Of a stretch of DNA of 64,000 nt, positions 55,331 through 63,541 are shown in pieces. Position 1 is the stretch's first letter, and every line of letters starts with the position of its first letter. The translations under genes were made by a program, and so were the position numbers. The notes below the pieces were generated by a model. The model was not told the origin of the DNA, did no database searches, and saw only the letters and a list, made by a program, of their open reading frames with translations. The DNA comes from Nonomuraea jabiensis (GTDB taxonomy: Bacteria; Actinomycetota; Actinomycetes; Streptosporangiales; Streptosporangiaceae), in the NCBI RefSeq assembly GCF_014204795.1, contig NZ_JACHMB010000001.1, positions 7,886,501 through 7,950,500 of the forward strand, in the 5' to 3' direction.

Positions 55331-57491
55331 AGCCTTCCAGGGCGAGGGCCAGGCGGCGGGCCAGGCCGGTGTTGCGCCGTTGGCCGATCCGGTGGACCGC
55401 CAGCTCCAGCGCCTCCCGCTGGCCCACCAGCACCACCCACGCCTTCGCCCTGGTCACCAGCGTGTAGAGGAGCTTGCGGCGCAGCATGACCCCGCCCGAC
55501 TCGGCCACGATGGGCGCCACCACGAACGGGTATTCGCTGCCCTGCGAGCGGTGCACGCTGATCGCGTAGGCGTGGGTCAGGTCGTCGAGCTCGTCGAAGC
55601 CGTAGCGCACCCGCTCACCGTCGTCGGTCAGGATCTCGATCGCGCGCTCCTCCTGCACGACCGCCGTCACCGTGGCGGTCTCCCCGTTGAAGACGCCCTT
55701 GTCGTAGTTGTTGCGGATCGGCATGACCCGGTCGCCCACCCGGAACACCGACGCGCCCGACCAGTGCTCCGGCTTGTCGTCGGCGGCCGGGTTGAGCTGG
55801 TCCTGGATCAGGCGGCCGAGCGCCGTGGCGCCCGTCTCGCCCTTGCGCATCGGGCACAGCACCTGCACCTGGCCGGGCTCGACGTTCTGCTTGCGCGGGA
55901 TCGCCACCATCGCCAGGTGGGCCACCCGCCGCGCCACCTGGGCGGGATCGTCGAGCTCCTCGAACCAGAACCCGCCGCCGGCCGTCCTGACCGGGAGCCG
56001 GCCGGCGCGGATGCGGTGGGCGGCGTCGATGATGCCGCTGCCGCCCGCCTGCCGGAAGACGTGGGTGAGCTGGACCCGGGGGACCGCCTCCACGCGCAGC
56101 AGGTCGGCGAGCACGTCGCCGGGCCCGATGCTGGGCAGCTGGTCGCCGTCGCCGATGAGCAGCAGATGGCTCCCGGACGGCACGGCGGCCACCAGCCGGG
56201 TGGCCAGGTGGAGGTCGAGCATGGACGCCTCGTCGACCACGATCAGGTCGGCCTGCGACGGCGTCTCGTCGAACAGCGTCTCCGGGTCGGGATCGGGCAG
56301 GCGGGCGAGCATCCGGTGGATGGTCATCGCCGGCAGCCCGGTCAGCTCCGACAGGCGCTTGGCGGCCTTGCCCGTGGGCGCGGTGAGCGTGACCGTGCCG
56401 CCCGCCGCCCTGACCGTGGTGGCGATGGCCTTGACCGTGTGGCTCTTGCCGCACCCGGGGCCGCCCGTGATGATGGAGACGGTGCTGGTCAGAGCCATGT
56501 TGACGGCGGCCTGCTGGTCCTCGTGGAGCCCGGGGTCGTCGGGGAAGGAGCGCAGGGGGAGCGTCGAGCGGGCCCGCATGAGCCGGGTGAGCTGCTCGGT
56601 CAGCGCCGCCTCCCTGCCGTGCACGTGCTTGGCGTACGCCACCGCCTGGCCCGGCTGGCCGGGCGCGGCCTCCACGACCACCCGGCGGTCGGCCACGAGC
56701 GCGTCGATCATCGGCCGCACCAGATCCTGGTCCTGCTCGATCAGCTCCGCCGTCTCCCGCACCAGCGCGGGCACCGGCACGAAGCAGTGGCCGTCGCGGC
56801 TGCCCGCCGCCTCCAGCCGGTCGAGCAGCGCCGCCTTGACCCGCTGCGGGCTGCGCTCGGGCACCCCCGACTGCAGCGCGATCTTGTCGGCGATGCGGAA
56901 GGCGATCCCCCGCACCCGCCCGATCAGCCGGTACGGGTCCGTGGCCAGCACCTCGTCGGCGTCCTGCCCGAACACCTGGTAGATCTTGGCCGCCAGCAGC
57001 GGGCTGACCCCGAGCCCCTGCAGCGTCACCATCAGCGCGGCGATCGCCTTCTGCTCCTGCCACGCCTGGACGATCTGCGCCTGCCGCAGCGGCCCGATGT
57101 TGACGACCTCGGTGAGCCGCTCGGGCTCGCTGTCGATCACCTTGAGCGTGGCCTCGCCGAAGTGGTCGACGATCGCGTACGCCAGGCGCGGCCCGATGCC
57201 CCTGATCAGCCCCGACCCCAGGTAGATGCGGATGGCCCGGACCGACGAGGGCACGATGCGCTCGCACCCGCTGACCGCGAAGCGCCGCCCGTAGCGGGGA
57301 TGGCGGCCCCACTCGCCGAAGATCCGCAGCGTCTCGCCGGGCTGCACCCCCGCCAGCGCCCGCCCGGTGGCCACGAAGTCGGGCTCGCCGTCGGCGCTCA
57401 TGCGCGCGACGGTGTATTCGTCCTCCCGGACGTAGACGAGCTGCTCGACCGACGCCTCCACACCGCAGATCCAACCATCTGCCACCGACAA
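55329..57491 (-). CDS. recD2: RecD2-type 5'-3' DNA helicase
   Basis: A 720-residue SF1B helicase with the long N-terminal region of RecD2 rather than RecBCD's RecD: an OB-like start, helix-hairpin-helix repeats (IRGIGPRLAYAIVDHFGEAT), then Walker A GGPGCGKSHT, Walker B LIVVDEASMLD, motif III GDGDQLPSIGPG and motif VI YTLVTRAKAWVVLVG. RecD2 acts in replication-linked repair. The TTG start (or GTG 57485) lies 3 nt after the erythromycin-esterase gene, so it is the last gene of that operon. Confidence 0.93.
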   Translation of the reverse strand: MSVADGWICGVEASVEQLVYVREDEYTVARMSADGEPDFVATGRALAGVQPGETLRIFGEWGRHPRYGRRFAVSGCERIVPSSVRAIRIYLGSGLIRGIGPRLAYAIVDHFGEATLKVIDSEPERLTEVVNIGPLRQAQIVQAWQEQKAIAALMVTLQGLGVSPLLAAKIYQVFGQDADEVLATDPYRLIGRVRGIAFRIADKIALQSGVPERSPQRVKAALLDRLEAAGSRDGHCFVPVPALVRETAELIEQDQDLVRPMIDALVADRRVVVEAAPGQPGQAVAYAKHVHGREAALTEQLTRLMRARSTLPLRSFPDDPGLHEDQQAAVNMALTSTVSIITGGPGCGKSHTVKAIATTVRAAGGTVTLTAPTGKAAKRLSELTGLPAMTIHRMLARLPDPDPETLFDETPSQADLIVVDEASMLDLHLATRLVAAVPSGSHLLLIGDGDQLPSIGPGDVLADLLRVEAVPRVQLTHVFRQAGGSGIIDAAHRIRAGRLPVRTAGGGFWFEELDDPAQVARRVAHLAMVAIPRKQNVEPGQVQVLCPMRKGETGATALGRLIQDQLNPAADDKPEHWSGASVFRVGDRVMPIRNNYDKGVFNGETATVTAVVQEERAIEILTDDGERVRYGFDELDDLTHAYAISVHRSQGSEYPFVVAPIVAESGGVMLRRKLLYTLVTRAKAWVVLVGQREALELAVHRIGQRRNTGLARRLALALEG

Positions 57492-57494
57492 AGG

Positions 57495-58760
57495 TCACAT
57501 GGCGGTCGGGTATGTCTCCGGCTCGGCGTCGCCCCACGGCTCGCCGTGCAGCGGGTGCAGCGCCCTGGTCTCGTCCAGCCAGATGAACGCGTCGTAGCGG
57601 CCGCCCACCACCGTGGGCACGTAGTTGCCCCGCAGCTCCCGCTCGGGGTGGTACACGACGCCGACCGCCCGCTGCCCCATCGGCTCGTCGTACCAGGCGG
57701 GCCTGGTCCACTTGGGCGGGACCACGAACAGCGCCTCGGGCTCGACGACGGCCTCGTGCAGCAGCGCCTCCAGCGACGCGGGCCGCGCCGGCGGCACCCG
57801 CATGACGTGGTGCTGCGAGCCCCAGGCGGTCGCGGCCACCACGGACCCGCGATGGGTGCCGAACCCCACCAGCACGGCGTCGTCGCCGTACCGCTCCCGG
57901 GCCAGCTGCCCGAGGCTGGTCATGCCGGCGGCGGCCATGTCCGTGGCGCGGGCGTCACCCACGTGCGTGTTGTGCGCCCACACCACGCCCTTGGCATTGG
58001 AGAAGTCCGCGAGCCGGGCCATGGTGTCGGCCATGTGGACGTCCCTGACGTTCCAGGACTCGGGGCCGCCGCGCATCATGGAGCGGTAGTAGCGCTCGGC
58101 CCCGGCCACGACCTCGGCGTTCTGGCGCGCGCTGAAGCCCTGCTCGTCCCCGGGCGCGGCGCGGACCACGGCCTGGAGCAACTGCACGACCTCGTCCTCG
58201 CAGCCCGCCGGGACCAGCCGGGTGGCCAGGCCGTACTGCTGCGGGTCGTGGCCGTAGGACTCGAAGCAGTACAGCGCGTCGATGACCGGCTCCATCTCGT
58301 GCGGCAGCCGGGCGGCGGCGTAGCGGCGCACGGCGCGCAGCGAGTCCCACAGGCTGTAGACGTCCAGGCCGTGGAAGCCGCAGCGCTCCTCGGGCGGCAG
58401 CGCGGCGTTGTAGCGCCGCAGCCACCGGCAGAACTGCACGACCTCCTCGTTGGCCCACATGAACGTCGGCCAGCGCTCGAACGCGTAGAGGGCCTCGAAG
58501 GGATCGGTGTCGCCGGTCACGGCCCGATGCACCCGTTCGCAGTCGGGCCAGTCGCCCTCGACCCCGACGAAACCGAATCCCTTCTCGGCGATCAGGCGGC
58601 GGGTCAGCTCAGCCCGCCAGGTGTAGAAGTCGTGCGTGCCGTGGCTGGCCTCACCGATCAGCACGAACCTCGCCTCGCCCACGCGTTCCATCAGCGGGTC
58701 GAGGTCCCCCGGGCCGGTCAGCGGCAGCGCCGAGCGGCGTACCTCGTCGAGAACCGTCAT
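57495..58760 (-). CDS. erythromycin esterase family protein
   Basis: A 421-residue member of the erythromycin-esterase/succinoglycan-biosynthesis-like family (PF05139). Key segments are IGEASHGTHDFYTWRAELTR, VGVEGDWPDCERVHR, RWPTFMWANEEV, GFHGLDVYSLWDSL and VVWAHNTHVGDAR, carrying the conserved Glu and His residues of the active site. Most actinomycete members are not macrolide-resistance enzymes and have unknown substrates. ATG 58760 overlaps the acetate-kinase stop (ATGA). Confidence 0.88.
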   Translation of the reverse strand: MTVLDEVRRSALPLTGPGDLDPLMERVGEARFVLIGEASHGTHDFYTWRAELTRRLIAEKGFGFVGVEGDWPDCERVHRAVTGDTDPFEALYAFERWPTFMWANEEVVQFCRWLRRYNAALPPEERCGFHGLDVYSLWDSLRAVRRYAAARLPHEMEPVIDALYCFESYGHDPQQYGLATRLVPAGCEDEVVQLLQAVVRAAPGDEQGFSARQNAEVVAGAERYYRSMMRGGPESWNVRDVHMADTMARLADFSNAKGVVWAHNTHVGDARATDMAAAGMTSLGQLARERYGDDAVLVGFGTHRGSVVAATAWGSQHHVMRVPPARPASLEALLHEAVVEPEALFVVPPKWTRPAWYDEPMGQRAVGVVYHPERELRGNYVPTVVGGRYDAFIWLDETRALHPLHGEPWGDAEPETYPTAM

Positions 58761-59902
58761 GCGTCCTCCTCCGCGAGCACGCGCAGGCATTCGCGTGCCA
58801 GCTGGAGCTCCTCGCGCACCTGCACCACCATGACGGGGACGGCCGCGTCGTACGCGCTGACCGGCCCGTCGTCGTGGCGGTTGCCGAGCGCGGGAGGCTC
58901 GATGCCGAGCAGCCCGAGGCGGGCGCAGACGGCCTCGCGCACCTCGGGCTGGTCCCAGCCGATCTCCCCGGTGAACACCAGCGCGTCGATCCGCTCCAGC
59001 GACGTGGCCGCGGCGGCGATCTCCCTGGCCACCCGGTGGCTGAACACCTCCAGCGCCAGCTCCGCGGCCGAGTCGCCCTCCCGCGCGGCCGCCACCAGCT
59101 CGCGCGTGTCCCCCGAGAAGCCCCCCGACAGCCCCAGCAGGCCGGAGCGGCGCTCCAGTCCCTCGCTCAGCTCCGCCACCGTCAGATGGCCCGACCCCAG
59201 CAGCCACATCAGCATCCCCGGATCCACGCTGCCCGAGCGCCTGGACATGGGCAGCCCCTCCAGCGGGGTGAAGCCCATCGAGGTGTCCAGGCTGCGCCCG
59301 CCCGACACCGCGCACACCGAGCAGCCGCCGCCCAGGTGCGTCAGCACGAGGTCCAGCTCCGCCGGCGGCCGGCCGAGCAGCTCGGCCACCCGGTCGGCCG
59401 CCCACGCGTACGACAGGCCGTGGAAGCCGTAGCGGCGCAGCCCGTACCGCTCCCGCCAGGACAGCGGCAGCGCGTAGACCGCGGCCTCCTCCGGCAGGCC
59501 CGCGTGGAAGGCGGTGTCCGGGCAGAGCACGTGCGGCAGGGCAGGCAGCTCCGCGCGGGCGGCGTCCAGCAGGGCCAGCGCCGGCGGCAGGTGCAGCGGC
59601 GCCAGGCCGGTCAGGCCGCGCAGGCCCTCGGCCGTCTCGTCGTCGGCCACGGCCGGGCTGCGGACGAGATCGCCGCCGTGCACGAGGCGGTGCGCCACGG
59701 CGCGGATGTCGCGCCCGAAGTGCCCGCCGAGGAACGACGCCAGCTCCCGCCTGGCCGAGCCGGGGTCGACGGCGCGCTCGGTGTGCACGCTGTCCAGCAC
59801 GCAACCGCCCTCCACCAGATCCAGGCGGAAGCTCGACGACCCGGCGTTGACAGTGAGTATCGCCGCCGATTCCGTCACCTGCTCGTCGATCGACACCCCC
59901 AT
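58757..59902 (-). CDS. acetate kinase family protein, divergent active-site motifs
   Basis: A 381-residue acetate/propionate kinase homologue (ASKHA fold): N-terminal ILTVNAGSSSFRLDLVEGG and central DTSMGFTPLEGLPMSRRSGS. Several family motifs differ from the canonical forms: HLGGG for HLGNG, RSGSVDP for RSGD-DP, TGEIGWDQ for the TGGIGEN type, and VREE for the terminal NEE motif. The substrate or phosphate donor may therefore differ from acetate/ATP. Start ATG 59902 (MGVSIDEQ) is preferred; an upstream in-frame ATG near 59923 is possible. First gene of the kinase-esterase-recD2 operon. No phosphotransacetylase or phosphoketolase is nearby. Confidence 0.82.
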   Translation of the reverse strand: MGVSIDEQVTESAAILTVNAGSSSFRLDLVEGGCVLDSVHTERAVDPGSARRELASFLGGHFGRDIRAVAHRLVHGGDLVRSPAVADDETAEGLRGLTGLAPLHLPPALALLDAARAELPALPHVLCPDTAFHAGLPEEAAVYALPLSWRERYGLRRYGFHGLSYAWAADRVAELLGRPPAELDLVLTHLGGGCSVCAVSGGRSLDTSMGFTPLEGLPMSRRSGSVDPGMLMWLLGSGHLTVAELSEGLERRSGLLGLSGGFSGDTRELVAAAREGDSAAELALEVFSHRVAREIAAAATSLERIDALVFTGEIGWDQPEVREAVCARLGLLGIEPPALGNRHDDGPVSAYDAAVPVMVVQVREELQLARECLRVLAEEDA

Positions 59903-60009
59903 GTCCGCTCGGCTACCCCTCATCTCAGCTACAAAACGGACACCACCCGCTGGGCCGCGCTTTACCGCCCCCAAGGTTGGCTCGTCTGGAGGCCGGGTAG
60001 TCGTGCGCC

Positions 60010-60498
60010 ATGAACATCACCCTGAAGGTGAACGGATCGTCACACTCCGTGCGCGTGGACCCCCGGATGTCGCTGCTCGACCTGCTCCGCGAACGGCTGG
60101 GGCTGATCGGCGCCAAGAAGGGCTGCGACCACGGCCAGTGCGGGGCCTGCACGGTCCTGATCGACGGCCGGCGGGCCAACTCCTGCCTGGCGCTGGCGGT
60201 GGCGACGGACGGCTCGGAGATCGTCACCGTGGAGGGGCTGATGGAGGGTGACGAGCTGCATCCGCTGCAGGCCGCGTTCATCGAGCACGACGCCTTCCAG
60301 TGCGGCTACTGCACGCCGGGGCAGCTCTGTTCGGCGGTGGGGATGCTGGGCGAGCCGGGCCCGAGCGCGGTCACCGGCGATCTCCGCGAGGACCCCGGCC
60401 TGACGCCGGAGGAGATCAGGGAGCGCATGAGCGGCAACCTGTGCCGGTGCGGCGCCTATGTCAACATCGTCAGCGCCATCGCCGAGGTCGCGCCGTGA
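60010..60498 (+). CDS. molybdenum hydroxylase 2Fe-2S subunit (PaoA/CoxS-like)
   Basis: A 162-residue iron-sulphur subunit of the xanthine-oxidase family. Plant-type cluster motif CDHGQCGACTVLIDGRRANSC and the second CxxC...CxC cluster (FQCGYCTPGQ, then NLCRCGAY) are complete. It passes electrons between the molybdenum site and FAD. No Tat signal is present, so the complex is cytoplasmic, unlike periplasmic E. coli PaoA. First gene of a three-gene overlapping operon. Confidence 0.93.
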   Translation: MNITLKVNGSSHSVRVDPRMSLLDLLRERLGLIGAKKGCDHGQCGACTVLIDGRRANSCLALAVATDGSEIVTVEGLMEGDELHPLQAAFIEHDAFQCGYCTPGQLCSAVGMLGEPGPSAVTGDLREDPGLTPEEIRERMSGNLCRCGAYVNIVSAIAEVAP

Positions 60499-61463
60499 AA
60501 CTCTTCGAATACGCCCGGGCGGGCAGCGCGGCGGACGCGGTGCGCACGTTCGGGCCGGGCGCCATGTACCTGGGCGGCGGCACCAACCTGGTGGACCTCA
60601 TGCGGCTGGGCGTGGCCGAGCCGGACCGCCTGGTGGACGTCGGCAAGCTGCCGCTGGACGCCATCGAGCAGACCGGCGACCGGCTCCGCATCGGCGCCGC
60701 CGTGCGCAACAGCGATCTGGCGGCCCACCCCCTGGTCCGCTCCCGCTACCCGATGCTGGCCCGGGCGGTGCTGTCCGGCGCCTCCGGCCAGGTGCGCAAC
60801 ATGGCCACGACGGCCGGCAACCTGCTGCAGCGCACCCGCTGCCCGTACTTCCAGGACGTGACCCGGCCGTGCAACAAGCGCCAGCCCGGCTCCGGCTGCC
60901 CGGCCATCGAGGGCGACCACACGAACCTGGCGATCCTCGGCACCTCGCACGCCTGCGTGGCCACCCACCCGTCGGACATGGCGGTCGCGCTGGCCGCGCT
61001 GGAGGCCGAGGTGCACGTCACCGGCCAGGGCGGTGACAAGATCGTTCCGATGCCGGGGCTGCACCGGCTGCCGGGCGACGCGCCCGAGCGGGACACCGTG
61101 CTGGAGCCGGGCGACCTCATCACCGCCGTGGAGCTGCCCGCGCCGCCGCCGGGCGCCTCGCTCTACCGCAAGGTACGCGAGCGGGCGTCGTTCGCCTTCG
61201 CCCTGGTGTCCATCGCCGCCGTGCTCGACGTCCGCGACGGCACCGTCGCCGGCTGCCGCATCGCGCTCGGCGGCGTGGCCCACGCGCCCTGGCGGGCCGA
61301 ACGCGCCGAGCAGGTCCTCGTCGGCGGCCCGGCGACCGGTGAGGCGTTCCGCACCGCCGCCGAGGCCGAGCTGGAACGGGCCCGCCCGCTCCCGCGCAAC
61401 GACTTCAAGGTGCCGCTGGCCCGCAACCTGATCGTCCGCACGCTTGAGGAGCTGACGCCGTGA
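60495..61463 (+). CDS. molybdenum hydroxylase FAD subunit with extra 4Fe-4S loop (PaoB-like)
   Basis: A 322-residue FAD-binding subunit: FAD motifs AMYLGGGTNLVDLMRLG and TTAGNLLQRTRCPYF. The loop TRCPYF-RPCNKRQPGSGCPAI carries cysteines in the pattern of the additional 4Fe-4S cluster known from the PaoABC aldehyde oxidoreductase, absent in ordinary CoxM/XdhB. The GTG start overlaps the stop of the Fe-S subunit gene (GTGA). Confidence 0.92.
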   Translation: MKLFEYARAGSAADAVRTFGPGAMYLGGGTNLVDLMRLGVAEPDRLVDVGKLPLDAIEQTGDRLRIGAAVRNSDLAAHPLVRSRYPMLARAVLSGASGQVRNMATTAGNLLQRTRCPYFQDVTRPCNKRQPGSGCPAIEGDHTNLAILGTSHACVATHPSDMAVALAALEAEVHVTGQGGDKIVPMPGLHRLPGDAPERDTVLEPGDLITAVELPAPPPGASLYRKVRERASFAFALVSIAAVLDVRDGTVAGCRIALGGVAHAPWRAERAEQVLVGGPATGEAFRTAAEAELERARPLPRNDFKVPLARNLIVRTLEELTP

Positions 61464-63490
61464 ATCGCGTCGAGGGCCGCGTCAAGGTCGCCGGGCTGGC
61501 CACGTACGCCGCCGAATACCCGGTCGAGGGCGTCACCTACGCCTATCCCGTGCAGTCGCGGATCGCCAAGGGCCGCATCAGGCGCATCGACGGCCGCGAC
61601 GCGCTCGCCATGCCCGGCGTGCTGGCCGTGCTGTCCAGCGAGGACCCGCCCCGGCTGGGCCCGGCCGCCGAGGGCGAGCTGGCGTTGTTCCAGAGCCGCG
61701 AGGTCGCCTACCGCGGCCAGTTCGTGGCCGCCGCCGTGGCCGACACCTACGAGAACGCCCGGGCCGCCGCCGACGCGATCGTCGTCGAGTACGACCAGGA
61801 CCTCCACGACGTGGCCCTGCGCGCCGACCACCCCAACCTCTACCAGCCGGAGACCGTCAACCCCGGCTTCCCGTCCGACACCGTGAAGGGCGACGTCGAA
61901 GCCGGACTCAACGCGGCCGAGACCGTCGTCGACGTGACCTACACGACCCCCGTCCTGCACAACAACCCGATGGAGCCGCACGCCGCCCTGGCGGTGTGGG
62001 ACGGCGAGGGCAGGCTCCTGCTGTACGACACCACGCAGGGCACGTCCTCGAGCCGCGACCTCATCGCCCGGACCCTCGGCCTGCCCGCCGAGCAGGTGCG
62101 GGTGGTGTCCCGGCACGTCGGCGGCGGCTTCGGCTCGAAAGGCACCTCCCGGCCGCAGGCCGTGCTGGCCGCCCTGGCCGCCAGGGCCGTCGGCCGGCCC
62201 GTCAAGGTCGTGCTGACCCGGCAGCAGATGTTCGACGTCACCGGCTACCGCACGCCCACGATCCAGCGGCTGCGGCTCGGCGCGGACGCCGACGGCCGGC
62301 TCACGGCGCTGGAGCACGTGGCCTACGAGCAGAGCTCGACGCTGGTGGAGTTCGCCGAGCAGACCGCGACCCCGACCCGCATCATGTACGCCACGCCCGC
62401 GATGCGCACGGCGCACCGGCTGGTCCGGCTGGACGTCGCCACCCCGTCGTGGATGCGCGCCCCGGGCGAGTGCCCCGGCATGTACGCGCTGGAGTCCGCC
62501 ATGGACGAGCTGGCCTGCGCCACCGGCATCGACCCCATCGAGCTGCGCGTCCGCAACGAGCCGGAGACGGAGCCGGACAGCGGCCTGCCGTTCAGCTCCC
62601 GCAACCTGGTCGCCTGCCTGCGCGAGGGCGCCCGCCTCTTCGGCTGGGACCGGCGCGACCCCGAGCCGGGGCGCCACCGGGAGGGCGAGTGGCTGATCGG
62701 CACCGGCGTGGCCGCCTCCACCTACCCGGCCAAGCGCCGGCCGTCGAAGGCGGTCGTCACCATGCGGGAGGGCGACTTCCTCGTCCAGGTGGCCGCCGCC
62801 GACATCGGCACGGGCGCGCGTACTGCGCTGGCCGGGATCGCGGCCGGCGCGCTGGGCGTCGCGCCCGAGCGGGTGCGCGTCGAGCTGGGCGACAGCGACC
62901 TGCCGGACGCCCCGCTCGCGGGCGGCTCCATGGGCACGGCCTCGTGGGGCTCGGCGATCGTACGCGCCTGCGAGCACCTCAAGGTGAACGGCTCGGTGGG
63001 CCGCGCCGACACCACCGAGGAGGTCGCGCGGGACGCGGAGCTGTCCAGGCACGCCTTCGGCGCCCAGTTCGCCGAGGTGCGGGTCAACTCCGTGACGGGC
63101 GAGCTACGGGTCTCGCGCCTGCTCGGCGTCTTCGCCGCGGGCCGCATCCTGGACGCCAAGCTGGCCAGGTCGCAGTTCGTCGGGGGCATGACGATGGGCA
63201 TGGGGATGGCGTTGATGGAGGAGACGTACACCGACGAGGAGTTCGGCGGCTTCCTCCGGCGCGACCTGGCCCAGTATCACGTGCCCGCCTGCGCCGACGT
63301 GGAGCGGATCGAGGCGGTCTGGCTGGAGGAGGAGGACGGCGACCTCAACCCCATGGGCAGCAAGGGCATCGGCGAGATCGGCATCGTCGGCACGGCCGCC
63401 GCCGTCGGCAACGCCGTGTACCACGCCATCGGCCACCGCGTACGCGATCTGCCCATCACCCCGGCCAAGATCCTGCGGGCGAGGTTTTAG
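61460..63490 (+). CDS. molybdenum hydroxylase molybdopterin subunit (PaoC-like)
   Basis: A 676-residue catalytic subunit of the xanthine dehydrogenase/aldehyde oxidoreductase family. Landmarks are VGGGFGSKG, RAPGECPGMYALESAMDELA and the catalytic Glu in KGIGEIGIVG near the C-terminus. It is about 50 residues shorter than E. coli PaoC (about 730), mainly at the N-terminus; the GTG start is fixed by overlap with the FAD-subunit stop. Likely an aldehyde oxidoreductase; the substrate is unknown. Maturation genes (XdhC/MocA type) are not in the window. Confidence 0.92.
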   Translation: MNRVEGRVKVAGLATYAAEYPVEGVTYAYPVQSRIAKGRIRRIDGRDALAMPGVLAVLSSEDPPRLGPAAEGELALFQSREVAYRGQFVAAAVADTYENARAAADAIVVEYDQDLHDVALRADHPNLYQPETVNPGFPSDTVKGDVEAGLNAAETVVDVTYTTPVLHNNPMEPHAALAVWDGEGRLLLYDTTQGTSSSRDLIARTLGLPAEQVRVVSRHVGGGFGSKGTSRPQAVLAALAARAVGRPVKVVLTRQQMFDVTGYRTPTIQRLRLGADADGRLTALEHVAYEQSSTLVEFAEQTATPTRIMYATPAMRTAHRLVRLDVATPSWMRAPGECPGMYALESAMDELACATGIDPIELRVRNEPETEPDSGLPFSSRNLVACLREGARLFGWDRRDPEPGRHREGEWLIGTGVAASTYPAKRRPSKAVVTMREGDFLVQVAAADIGTGARTALAGIAAGALGVAPERVRVELGDSDLPDAPLAGGSMGTASWGSAIVRACEHLKVNGSVGRADTTEEVARDAELSRHAFGAQFAEVRVNSVTGELRVSRLLGVFAAGRILDAKLARSQFVGGMTMGMGMALMEETYTDEEFGGFLRRDLAQYHVPACADVERIEAVWLEEEDGDLNPMGSKGIGEIGIVGTAAAVGNAVYHAIGHRVRDLPITPAKILRARF

Positions 63491-63541
63491 CGCGCCCCGC
63501 GAAGGAAGGAGAAAGCTCTTGTTTCCGAAGCGGGAGGCGGC

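Noticed and set aside
57495..58760. Macrolide resistance by the erythromycin-esterase homologue
   Set aside because: Family name only; actinomycete members in such operons are mostly uncharacterised and nothing here is specific for macrolides.
55380..59432. A 1350-codon plus-strand frame opposite recD2, the esterase-family gene and the acetate kinase
   Set aside because: Spans three genes with clear families on the other strand; composition is typical of a high-GC shadow.
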